DNA of 58,178 bases from Pirellulales bacterium (GTDB lineage: Bacteria > Planctomycetota > Planctomycetia > Pirellulales > Thermoguttaceae): NCBI GenBank assembly GCA_016931995.1, contig JAFGDS010000084.1, forward strand, positions 1 through 58,178, written 5' to 3'. The stretch's first letter is position 1; the number at the start of each line of letters is the position of its first letter. Shown here in pieces: positions 49,960-57,947 of the stretch. Position numbers and translations under genes: made by a program. Below the pieces are notes generated by a model. That model did no database searches and had not been told where the DNA came from. It saw only the letters and a program-made list of their open reading frames with translations.

Positions 49960-51857
49960 GCGATCCTCCTTTCAACAGCCTCGATCAAGGCGGGCACGGC
50001 CGCCTGAAAGTCTTGAGAAACGCCGAAATGGGCATAACTGAAGATCCGGGCGTTGGGATCCTTATTGATCGCCACGATCGTATCCGAATGCTGCATGCCC
50101 GATATGTGCTGGACGGCGCCCGAGATGCCCACGGCCACGTACAATTTTGGTTGAACCGTTTGTCCCGTCTGTCCGACTTGGTGGCCGTGATCCCGGAAAC
50201 CATCCTCGACCGCCAGTCTTGAGGCGCCCACCTCCGCGCGGGCGTTCAGCAACCTCCGAAGCGCCGCGGCCAGCGGTTCGACGTAGTCGTCGAAATTCGC
50301 CCGCGACCCTAGTCCCTTTCCACCGGAAACAATGATCTCGGCGTCGGCCAGGGACTTTCTCGAAGCCAAGGGCTTCATGGACGCGATTTTCAGATGCAGA
50401 TCTTCCTCGCGAAGATCCGGCTTCACCCAGACGATTTCACCTTGCCGCGCGGGATCGGCCCTCCTCGGCCTCATCACTCCGGGGCGCACCGTGGCCATCT
50501 GGCATTTGGATCCCCTAGTCATGATGGTGGCCATGATGTTGCCCCCCAGCGCGGGGCGCGTTTGCTTCAAAATGCCCACTAGGCGCGTTTCGCCCTTCAG
50601 ATAATCCCCGATCTCCAGCTTCGTGCAATCAGCGGTGAGACCCGAGTTCGTGCGATACGCGACGCGGGGCGCAAGCTCGCGTCCAACGGGGGTCGCCCCG
50701 AACAACAAAACCTGCGGCCCATGCCGCAAGACCAATTCCGTTACAACTTTTTTGTGGGGGGATACCAGAAAATCCTCGAGCAACGGATGGTCCGCCCAAT
50801 ACACCTTGTCCGCCCCACGCGCGATCAATTCGTCGCAAAGATGCTCCTCGCCGTGACCCAGAAGAACCGCGCCAACTTTCTGATTCAACGACTCCGCAAG
50901 CTTCGATGCCTCGCCAAGGAGTTCTAGCGACACGGCTTGAATGACGCCTTCTTCCTGCTCGATGTACACCCACACCTCGCCGCGGCGCGTCGGAGTTTTC
51001 CCGTCGAGGCAATATGCCTCCTCCGCCGCGGATGCCGCAATCGCCCCTTGTGACCGAAATTTCTTTTCAACAAGCTCGACAAGCTCGTCCATGTCCTTGG
51101 GAAACACGCATTCGTGATCCCGCATCTCCGAGGGAGAAAAAATCCTGTAAACCTGGGTCCTCGAACCCTCGAGCCCGATTCGATCCGCGGCGACTTGCAG
51201 GGATTTGGCGTCCCACTCGTGAAGAACCGTGGAACGTGCCCGTCGCGCCCGATGAAACGATCCGTAAATGGGTTCCGACCAGACGGGCGTCGTGATCAAG
51301 ATGGGAAACCTGTCGGGCACGAGCGTTTCCATCCCCCGGGGACCAATGCGCGTCACGCGAAGCAAGCCGTGGTTGAATTCAAAGGACTGGGCGTAGGCCA
51401 CCTGCTCGATCCCCAATTCCTCCGCGATCTGCGGCGGCACCTGGGCGGTATCACCGTCGGTCGATTGCATCCCGGTCACGATGATGTAGTCGCGGCTGCC
51501 CTGAAAAACATCGCGTTCTATCTTCCGGATGCCCTGCGCGAGGGTGTACGACGTCGCTATCGTATCCGCCCCGGCGAAGGCGCGGTCCGTAAGAAGAACC
51601 CCTTCGTCCGCCCCGCGCGCCAGCGAGTCCCAGAGGACTTCCTTGGCTTGAGGAGGCCCCATCGTCAGGCATGCGATCCGCGACCGCTCATCCGTTTCCG
51701 CCATCCGGCAGGCAAATGTCAATGCCTGCACATCCAAGGGGTTGAGGACGTTGTCGAGGACCCCGCGCCTCAGCGTCCCTTTTTCCCTGTCCCAAGCGTC
51801 GGGAGGAATCAGTTTGGAAACATCCGGCACCTGCTTGACCAAAACGATGTAATTCAT
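49914..51857 (-). CDS. Electron transfer flavoprotein, beta and alpha subunits fused
   Basis: A 647-residue fusion. Residues about 1-260 are ETF beta (MNYIVLVKQVPDVSKL, VTGMQSTDGDTAQVPPQIAE). Residues about 290-647 are ETF alpha (GEVWVYIEQEEGVIQAVSLE), ending in the FAD domain (ADAEIIVSGGKGLGSR, VGQTGQTVQPKLYVAVGISG, AVQHISGMQHSDTIVAINKD). Usually these are separate genes. ETF takes electrons from acyl-CoA or other dehydrogenases to ETF-QO; no dehydrogenase is nearby. GAGG lies seven bases upstream, and a good promoter is 60 bases away. Confidence 0.93.
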   Translation of the reverse strand: MNYIVLVKQVPDVSKLIPPDAWDREKGTLRRGVLDNVLNPLDVQALTFACRMAETDERSRIACLTMGPPQAKEVLWDSLARGADEGVLLTDRAFAGADTIATSYTLAQGIRKIERDVFQGSRDYIIVTGMQSTDGDTAQVPPQIAEELGIEQVAYAQSFEFNHGLLRVTRIGPRGMETLVPDRFPILITTPVWSEPIYGSFHRARRARSTVLHEWDAKSLQVAADRIGLEGSRTQVYRIFSPSEMRDHECVFPKDMDELVELVEKKFRSQGAIAASAAEEAYCLDGKTPTRRGEVWVYIEQEEGVIQAVSLELLGEASKLAESLNQKVGAVLLGHGEEHLCDELIARGADKVYWADHPLLEDFLVSPHKKVVTELVLRHGPQVLLFGATPVGRELAPRVAYRTNSGLTADCTKLEIGDYLKGETRLVGILKQTRPALGGNIMATIMTRGSKCQMATVRPGVMRPRRADPARQGEIVWVKPDLREEDLHLKIASMKPLASRKSLADAEIIVSGGKGLGSRANFDDYVEPLAAALRRLLNARAEVGASRLAVEDGFRDHGHQVGQTGQTVQPKLYVAVGISGAVQHISGMQHSDTIVAINKDPNARIFSYAHFGVSQDFQAAVPALIEAVERRIACKKQPRAMLATSKS

Positions 51858-51917
51858 GCCTTGACCTCGTTTTCATATGCCCTACCACGAAGACCAAAAA
51901 CATATATCGTCAATGGA

Positions 51918-51946
51918 ATATAACCTCTGCACAATATATGTGTCAA
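51918..51946 (-). promoter_or_regulatory. Sigma-70-type promoter for the ETF genes
   Basis: TTGACA, a 17-base spacer and TTATAT on the minus strand, ending about 60 bases upstream of the ETF start codon. The spacer carries CACA-N5-TGTG-like symmetry (CATATATTGTG) that could be an operator. Confidence 0.7.
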
Positions 51947-52086
51947 GGCTGCTTGAGAAGAACCCGAGACACCCGTATATATGGTGGTATGTTATACACC
52001 TACAGGAGGCATGAAGCCCGATCCTGTTTTTCGGAAGGGAGGGTGGCAACACCGGAACCGAACGCGGCCAGTGAGCCCACCGACAG

Positions 52087-53241
52087 TCACGCGGCCCGCC
52101 GTCGCCGGCCGGCGATCTCGCGGTAGACCTCGACGATCCGGTCGCAATTGCGAGCGATCGTGTTGCGCAACGCCAGCCGCCGTGCGGCGTCGCCCATCGC
52201 CGCGCAGGCGTCCCGCCGGGTCAAGAGGGCCAAGTAGTGGGCCAATTGCTCGTCGTCGGCCGGGTCGTCGATCAAGAAGCCGTCTTGCCCGTGCGTCAAC
52301 AGCTCGCCCGCCCCGTTGCTCGTCGTCGTCACGCTCGCCAATCCGCTGGCGGCCGCCTCGAGCACGCCCAGGCTGCACGGGTCGTAAAAAGTCGGAAGGA
52401 CGTACGCGTCGGCCGCGGCGTAGTAGGGCACGGGATCGCGGATCGACCCGACAAACGCGATCCGATCGGCCGCCCCGCACCGCCGGGCTAACCGCGTCTG
52501 CCGCGCCCCCGGCCGGCCGCCGACCACCACGAGCCGCGCCGGCTCGCCCGCCGCCGCCAGCCGACCCGTCGCCCGAATGGCCGTTGCCAGCCCCTTGCGC
52601 TGAAAATCGTGCCCCACGAAAAGAAGCAGCGTCTCTTGTTCCGAAACACCCAGCTCCTTGCGCAGCGGATCGCGGAATGCCGCCCGATGGACCGGCGAGA
52701 ACCGCTCGGTGTCCACGCCGTTGTGGATCAGCCGGATCCGCTCCGGCCGCACGCCGTGGTAGCGGATGTAATCGTCGGCCACCATTTGCGACAGCGCCAG
52801 AATGAGCCGGCCCGGATCGGCGAACTGCCGGGCCATGAGCCGGCGGAACTGCCGATAGCGCGGCAGCACGGAGATAAGCGCCCGCTTGGCCGGCCTGGCC
52901 CACGGCGGCAAGAGCCGCAGCTTCTGCTCCCACTGTGCGACGCGCGACCCGTCGTGCGACTCGAACAGGTCGCAATACCAGCCGCTGCCCATGTCGTGGA
53001 TCACGTCCAGCGCCAGCCCGCGGAGCGCGCGCTCCGCCGCGGCCGCGAACCCCAGCCGCGTCGTCCGCGGGCCGACCGCGTGCCGCACGATCCGCATCGC
53101 CCGGGTGGACTCGGCGAACCGGCCGGCCACGACATGCACTTCATGCCCTCCGGCCAAGAGCCGCTCGGTGAACTGATACGTCCACTGTTCGGCCCCGCCC
53201 CGGTGCGGGTTGAAATGCTCGATGACCAGCCCAATTCTCAT
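52087..53241 (-). CDS. Glycosyltransferase family 4, WaaG-like (copy 1)
   Basis: A 384-residue GT-B enzyme: N-half begins MRIGLVIEHFNPHRGGAEQW, contains IHDMGSGWYCDLFESHDGS, and the donor half has LLLFVGHDFQRKGLATAIRA, PVPYYAAADAYVLPTFYDPC and SLGVLEAAASGLASVTT (the Glu-x7-Glu region). It resembles LPS core glucosyltransferase WaaG. It would add a sugar to the lipid-A core at the inner-membrane face. It is a tandem paralogue of the next gene, from which it is separated by a palindrome-rich gap. Confidence 0.88.
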   Translation of the reverse strand: MRIGLVIEHFNPHRGGAEQWTYQFTERLLAGGHEVHVVAGRFAESTRAMRIVRHAVGPRTTRLGFAAAAERALRGLALDVIHDMGSGWYCDLFESHDGSRVAQWEQKLRLLPPWARPAKRALISVLPRYRQFRRLMARQFADPGRLILALSQMVADDYIRYHGVRPERIRLIHNGVDTERFSPVHRAAFRDPLRKELGVSEQETLLLFVGHDFQRKGLATAIRATGRLAAAGEPARLVVVGGRPGARQTRLARRCGAADRIAFVGSIRDPVPYYAAADAYVLPTFYDPCSLGVLEAAASGLASVTTTSNGAGELLTHGQDGFLIDDPADDEQLAHYLALLTRRDACAAMGDAARRLALRNTIARNCDRIVEVYREIAGRRRRAA

Positions 53242-53290
53242 GGTCCAGCCCCTAACGATGTGTGTCGCGCCGATGGGATGCTATGGGCGC

Positions 53291-53366
53291 CATGCTTGCC
53301 AAGCGAGCGCGGCGAGACAGCAAGCATGTCCGTGGCCGAGACATGCCCACGGCGAGCGTGGGCATG
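53291..53366. repeat. Palindromic repeats (CATGCTTG... and CATGCCCACG... types)
   Basis: CATGCTTG (53291) pairs with CAAGCATG (53331). Directly after, CATGCCCACG-GCGAG-CGTGGGCATG (53342-53366) forms a perfect 10-bp hairpin. Confidence 0.75.
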
Positions 53367-53417
53367 GCACCCAGCTTGTCTGTATTCCGTGGCATGAATT
53401 CAACCATCTCTGACCCA

Positions 53418-54674
53418 CTAACCTACGTTTTTCGCGAGCGTGCCACTGCTGGCTCGTCCAGCAGTGCCCGCCGCACCGCTGCGCCAGCACACAAACGGCC
53501 TGGCCAGCTCGTCGGCCAGCCGCGCCTCCGCCTCGCGCCGCCTGGCAACCACTTCCTCGTACACGGCAAGCATCTCGGCCACGTTGCGCGCGAACGAATG
53601 CCGCAGCGCCAGTGCCCGGGCCGCGCGGCCCATCCGCCGGCGGGTCGGCGCATCCAAGAGCCGCTCGATCCGATCCAAGCACGCCCGCGCGTCGCCCGGC
53701 TCGTCCAACAAAAATCCCTCGACGCCCTCCGCCATGAGCTCGCTGGCGCCGTTCCGACGACTCGTAATGACGGGAAGGCTGCTCGCCAGGGCCTCGAGCA
53801 CGACCAGGCTGCACGGGTCGTAGTGCGTCGGATGCACGTACGCGTCGGCCGCGGCGTAGTACGGCACCGTGTCGGCCACCACGCCGGTGAACGTCACCCG
53901 ATCGGCCGCGCCGAGCCGCCGCGCAAGCCGCTGGTACCGGGCCACCCGCTTGCCGCCAACCACCACCAGATGCGCCGGCCGCGGATCGCTCCACCGGGCC
54001 ATCGCCTCCAGCAGCGTCGGCACGCCCTTCAGGCGGAAGTTGTGCGCCACGATCAACAGGAGCGTCGTCTCCGCCGATACGCCAAGCCGCCGGCGGATCG
54101 CCTCGCGCCAGCGCGCGCGATGCTCCGGCGAAAACCGCGCGGTGTCCACGCCGTTGGAGACGAGCCGCAGCCGCTCGGGCGGCACGCCGTAGTGATTCAT
54201 CAGGTCGTCGGCCACCCGGCGCGACAGCGCCACGACCAGCCGCCCGTCATCCACGTATTGCCGGCGCGCCAAGGCGGCAAACTGCCGTTGCCGCGGCAAC
54301 AGCCGATCGACCGCCCGCTTGATGGGCCGAAGCCACGCCGGCGCCAACCGCAGCTTCCGCTCGGCCGCGGCAATCCGCGACCCGCCGTGCGGCTGAAACA
54401 CGTCGCACGCCCAGCCGCAGCCCATGTCGTGGACCACGTCCAAGCCCAGCGGCGCAAGCGTCCGCTGGGCCGCGGCGGCGAAATCGACCCGCGTGGGGGC
54501 GTCCTTCACCACGTGACGCACGATGGGAAGCCCCTCCGCGCGAGGCCCAAACCGCCGCGCGACCACGTGGACCTCGTGCCCCCGGCGCACTAGCGCCCGG
54601 GCGAACTGGTCGGTCCACTGCTCGACCCCGCCGCGGCAAGCGTCGAAATGCTCGACCACCAGGCCCACCCTCAT
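53418..54674 (-). CDS. Glycosyltransferase family 4, WaaG-like (copy 2)
   Basis: A 418-residue paralogue of the preceding enzyme with the same motifs (MRVGLVVEHFDACRGGVEQW, VHDMGCGWACDVFQPHGGS, LLLIVAHNFRLKGVPTLLEA, DPCSLVVLEALASSLPVITS). Its last 15 or so residues (AGTAGRASSGTLAKNVG) are translated from a palindromic repeat, so the gene has been extended by repeat insertion. ATGA joins its start to the stop of the kinase gene. Likely acts in the same core-sugar pathway. Confidence 0.88.
   Translation of the reverse strand: MRVGLVVEHFDACRGGVEQWTDQFARALVRRGHEVHVVARRFGPRAEGLPIVRHVVKDAPTRVDFAAAAQRTLAPLGLDVVHDMGCGWACDVFQPHGGSRIAAAERKLRLAPAWLRPIKRAVDRLLPRQRQFAALARRQYVDDGRLVVALSRRVADDLMNHYGVPPERLRLVSNGVDTARFSPEHRARWREAIRRRLGVSAETTLLLIVAHNFRLKGVPTLLEAMARWSDPRPAHLVVVGGKRVARYQRLARRLGAADRVTFTGVVADTVPYYAAADAYVHPTHYDPCSLVVLEALASSLPVITSRRNGASELMAEGVEGFLLDEPGDARACLDRIERLLDAPTRRRMGRAARALALRHSFARNVAEMLAVYEEVVARRREAEARLADELARPFVCWRSGAAGTAGRASSGTLAKNVG
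53440..53468. repeat. CACTGCTGG-N5-CCAGCAGTG palindrome inside the GT4 3' end
   Basis: GTGCCACTGCTGGCTCGTCC continues as AGCAGTGCC. Perfect 9-bp arms around CTCGT. It forms part of the coding end of the glycosyltransferase. Confidence 0.75.
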
Positions 54675-55564
54675 GGCAAAATCCCCTGCTTCTGTTCCAT
54701 GAGTTGCTGCTTGGCGAGCACCGCCCGAAGGAGCCGCTTATGCCGGGCCTCGAGCTTCGCCACGCCGAAGTAACGCCGGGCGAACGCCATCTTCTGCGAA
54801 CACGAAATCCGATCCCGCGGCGCGGAGTAGGCCAATTGGGCCAGGTCCTTGACAATCCACCGCCGCCGCAGCCGCCGGCGACGCTCGACCCGTTGCAGGT
54901 CGATCAGCTTCGCCTCAAACGTGCCCGGCGACGGCTCGCGAATGAAGAAATGGCAGCAGTACAGGTCGCGGTGGTTGTAGCCGGCCTCGTGGAATCGCCG
55001 CGCCACGTCGGCAACCTGGGCAATCAGCCGCGCGAGGTCCACCCGATCGGCTGCCGTACGCTCCGCGTCGAGCGGCCCGAATCGGCGGCGAAGAAAATGA
55101 TCCAGTTGCGTGTGGCCGACCAGCTCCTCGGTCAACACGAAGGATTCCAGTAGCCCGTCGGCCCGAAGGTGCTCGCCGTAGGCCACCAGCCGCATCACGT
55201 CGATGCCGTCGTCGGCCAGGGCCTGGACGCATTGGGCTTCCGCCCGCGCGGCCGTCTGGCCGGGGCCAAGGCCCAATCTGGCCCGCAGCCGCCCCAGCCA
55301 CGTGCGGACGTGGTGCTTCTTAAGAAACACGCCCTGCGGCCGGCCGTGCGGACCGTGGAGCTCCAGCCGCCAGTTCTCGCGGTCCGCCAAGGCCCTCATG
55401 CAGTGGCCGTCGCGGACGTCCATCACCGCGCGAAACCCGTCCAAGCCCGCCTGGCCGAGCGCCGCGTGGAACTCCCGGTCCACCCACATCCGCCCCCCGT
55501 CGGCCGCTTCCAGCCCCGTCCCCGCCGGATCGCGCGACGTTGTCTTTTCAGAAGAACGAATCAT
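54671..55564 (-). CDS. WaaP/RfaP-like LPS core kinase
   Basis: A 297-residue protein-kinase-like enzyme: LKKHHVRTWLGR (Lys region), ESFVLTEELVGHTQLDHF, catalytic loop YNHRDLYCCHFFI (His-Arg-Asp, the family's unusual Cys-Cys), and EAKLIDLQRV for the metal Asp. The basic RRRRLRRRW stretch is typical of RfaP/InaA kinases, which phosphorylate LPS core heptose. The ATG at 55564 has AAGGT upstream; an in-frame upstream codon is possible. Starts the GT4 pair (ATGA overlap). Confidence 0.88.
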   Translation of the reverse strand: MIRSSEKTTSRDPAGTGLEAADGGRMWVDREFHAALGQAGLDGFRAVMDVRDGHCMRALADRENWRLELHGPHGRPQGVFLKKHHVRTWLGRLRARLGLGPGQTAARAEAQCVQALADDGIDVMRLVAYGEHLRADGLLESFVLTEELVGHTQLDHFLRRRFGPLDAERTAADRVDLARLIAQVADVARRFHEAGYNHRDLYCCHFFIREPSPGTFEAKLIDLQRVERRRRLRRRWIVKDLAQLAYSAPRDRISCSQKMAFARRYFGVAKLEARHKRLLRAVLAKQQLMEQKQGILP

Positions 55565-55608
55565 CACGTTACCTTCGTCGTCCTGCCTTCGTCGCCATCC
55601 CGACGCCG

Positions 55609-55662
55609 TTGTCGTCATCCTGACTCTGCTGCCGTCATCCTGACCCTGCTGCCGTCATCCTG
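55609..55662. repeat. 20-bp tandem repeat
   Basis: Three tandem units of TGCTGCCGTCATCCTGACCC, the first and last imperfect. The last unit runs into a GAGCGAAGCGAAGGATCTC repeat (55663-55680). Confidence 0.7.
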
Positions 55663-55858
55663 AGCGAAGCGAAGGATCTCCGCTCCTTGCGCATCCTATC
55701 GCGTCTCCAAGGATGCCGGCGTCCGTGTTCCTCCTTGCGAAGCCGCGAGCGGCCGCGTGATCGTGTGGCAGTACCATTGAACGGATCATCAGCCGCATCC
55801 AATCAGAGCCCTATCCGCGTTCATCCGCGGTTTCTTTCCTTCGTCTTCTACGACACCC

Positions 55859-56914
55859 TTACGCCGCCGCGGCCGACGTTTCCTCGTCCATCAACCGTGC
55901 GACAGCCCCGAAGACCGCCTCCACCGACAAGTCGCGCATGCACCGGTGATGGCCCAGCGGGCAAACCCGCTTGTGGCAGCCGATGCAATCGAGATCCAGA
56001 ATCAGGTTCACCGCCCGCTGCGTCGGGTTCTCGCTCCACACCGGCAGCATCGGCCCAAACAGCGTGACCACCGGCCGCCCGAGCGCCGCGGCCACGTGCC
56101 GCGGTCCGCTGTCGGTCGAAACCACGAGCCGCGCCCGCCGCAAACACGCCTTGGCCGTGCCCATGCCCAAAGGCTGATCCGCCATCGACGCCACCCGATC
56201 CCGCCCGCTTCGGGCCACGATCTCCCGGGCGATCGGTCGCTCCTTCGGACCGCACATCACCAGGACGTCGTGATCCAATTCATCCACGATCCGCCGGGCA
56301 AGCGCGGCGAAATGTTCCACTGGCCACAGCTTCGACCCTCCGTAGGCCCCGCTCGAATTGAGCGCCACCACGCGGCCGTCCCGCCGCAACCCCAACGCGC
56401 TCCACACCGCCTCGGCCGATCGCTCGTCCGCCTCGGTCGTGGCCAGCTCGAGCCGGGGCGACTCGGGCGGACAGCCCGCCGCGCTGGCCAGACGCAGATA
56501 GTAATCCACCATCGGCTCGTCCACCCGCCGCCCGTCGCGCCGCGGCGGATACGCGCGGCCCGTCAAAAAAGGCCCCCGTGCGTAGCGCACGTAGCCAATC
56601 CGTTCCCGCGCCCCGCCACGCCACGCCGTCCACGCCGCGCTGAACGAATTCGGCATCAACACGGCCAAGTCGAACCGTTCACCGCGCATCCGGCGGATCA
56701 ACGCCCGGCGACGGAGCTTCGGATCGCCCGACCTTGGATCGAAATACCACTGCTCCGAAAGCCACGCCGTTCCGCCCAACACTTCGGCCAGGTAGGGGCG
56801 CATGATGCCCACGATCGCGGCCTCCGGTCCAAACCGCCGCCGCAGCGCGCGTAGCGCGGGCGTGCCCATCGCCACGTCGCCGAGCCAGTTGGGCAGAAAT
56901 ACCGCGATCTTCAT
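55859..56914 (-). CDS. Glycosyltransferase family 9 (heptosyltransferase-like)
   Basis: A 351-residue GT-B enzyme of the ADP-heptose:LPS heptosyltransferase family: start MKIAVFLPNWLGDVAMGTPA, core VVALNSSGAYGGSKLWPVEH, and donor-site end STDSGPRHVAAALGRPVVTL. A Cys-rich stretch near the end (DLDCIGCHKRVCPLGHHRCM) may bind a metal. It likely adds the inner-core heptose to lipid A. Its ATG overlaps the stop of the lipoprotein gene (ATGA). It is followed by the kinase and GT4 genes, all co-directional. Confidence 0.93.
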   Translation of the reverse strand: MKIAVFLPNWLGDVAMGTPALRALRRRFGPEAAIVGIMRPYLAEVLGGTAWLSEQWYFDPRSGDPKLRRRALIRRMRGERFDLAVLMPNSFSAAWTAWRGGARERIGYVRYARGPFLTGRAYPPRRDGRRVDEPMVDYYLRLASAAGCPPESPRLELATTEADERSAEAVWSALGLRRDGRVVALNSSGAYGGSKLWPVEHFAALARRIVDELDHDVLVMCGPKERPIAREIVARSGRDRVASMADQPLGMGTAKACLRRARLVVSTDSGPRHVAAALGRPVVTLFGPMLPVWSENPTQRAVNLILDLDCIGCHKRVCPLGHHRCMRDLSVEAVFGAVARLMDEETSAAAA

Positions 56915-57204
56915 GGGCCGGCCGTCCCACGCGCCGGCGACCCGCTGGGCGCAACCTCCGGGGCGACCGTGGCCTTCGGCTTCGGCTTCGACTTGGCCTG
57001 TTTGGCCGCTTCCTCCGCCCACATTTCGTCCGACTGCTTGCGCAGCGCCGCCAGCGCGTCGGCATACGTCATGTGGTGCTCTTCGGCATACGCCTGGACG
57101 TTCTCCGCGCTGCAAAAGGTGCCGTTGTGCAGGTCAACCCAGCGAGGGTTGGCGCAGCCCCCCAGCGCGATGGTCAGCACGACCGCCCCGAGCCATTTCC
57201 CCAT
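56911..57204 (-). CDS. Small lipoprotein
   Basis: A 97-residue protein with a signal peptide ending in a lipobox (VLTIALGGC, Cys17), a 50-residue folded part (WVDLHNGTFCSAENVQAYAE, YADALAALRKQSDEMW) and a Lys/Pro/Ala tail. AAGGAGG eight bases upstream fixes the ATG. No family recognised. It heads the envelope-glycan operon, so it may be an assembly or anchoring factor. Confidence 0.75.
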   Translation of the reverse strand: MGKWLGAVVLTIALGGCANPRWVDLHNGTFCSAENVQAYAEEHHMTYADALAALRKQSDEMWAEEAAKQAKSKPKPKATVAPEVAPSGSPARGTAGP

Positions 57205-57758
57205 GAGACTGCCCTCCTTGGCAACAGAAAGGGAGACGAGCGGGCAGAACCCGCCCGCACGAAGATACCCCCAAACCCCCGCCCCGACCAACCCCAGTTC
57301 GTTCCCTCACAACTGGGCAGCGTCCTAAATTGTGTCTTGGCACCATGGACTCGACAAGCTCCGAAATGCTCCGCGGATGGCTCGCCGGCACATGCACCAT
57401 ATCAGGGTATATGACATCCGCTGAAAGTGAGTACGCATGGAGGCACGGAACTCGGCGACGTATGGCGCTGGCTCTGATTTGCACTTGACTTATTTTCCCC
57501 AAAGGTGGCATAATCGGACTACACTGAGACTGTATTGACTCTGGCTTAATGACGTATTGTGAATTTCCGCTGATTCTTAGCTGCTGTGCTACCGAAGACT
57601 TGACAGCCGCGAGCCCGGGTGACTACAAACAAAGAATGGGGCTCGGGTATCCCTATATAATGGGGGATGCATTACCGAGGGTAACCGTTTGTGCGGTAGT
57701 GTGTAATTAGAAGGATTCGTCCTTTCTTGTTCCGAACACCGCGAGTGAAAGTAGCGAC
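57205..57758. other. AT-richer intergenic region with promoter-like sites
   Basis: Base composition falls from about 57300. A TTGACT-N18-CATAAT promoter (57485-57514, plus strand) is present, and a TATAAT at 57656-57661 lies after an inverted repeat (CGAGCCC/GGGCTCG, 57610-57644). I see no supported gene. Confidence 0.5.
57485..57514 (+). promoter_or_regulatory. Sigma-70-type promoter
   Basis: TTGACT, an 18-base spacer and CATAAT on the plus strand. What it drives is unclear; the only + candidate downstream is the small gene at 57759. Confidence 0.45.
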
Positions 57759-57947
57759 ATGCCTGACGCAATAGAGCCCAGATCGAGAGAGGGAGCAGTT
57801 GAAGATTTGGCAGAACGCATGTCCGACGCCAACACGGAGATCGTCGACATGGAAATCCCGTTCGTCAATGATGACGTTCCCACTTACCTGGCAAGACTTC
57901 GCAAGTTTGCCGAGGCATCTCGGAACACAGAGCTTTTGATAGGGTAA
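57759..57947 (+). CDS. Hypothetical small protein (doubtful)
   Basis: A 62-residue acidic protein beginning MPDAIEPRSREGAVEDLAER, ending ARLRKFAEASRNTELLIG. It is hydrophilic and could be a real short helix protein, but there is no ribosome site and no recognisable family. The frame reopens after its stop and stays open to the window edge, so it may be part of a larger or broken gene. Composition is less GC-rich than the genes to the left. Confidence 0.3.
   Translation: MPDAIEPRSREGAVEDLAERMSDANTEIVDMEIPFVNDDVPTYLARLRKFAEASRNTELLIG

Noticed and set aside
51981-52126. Small + frame after AGGAGG near 52000
   Set aside because: AGGAGG abuts the nearest ATG (spacing one base), and the product runs into the antisense of the glycosyltransferase without any motif.
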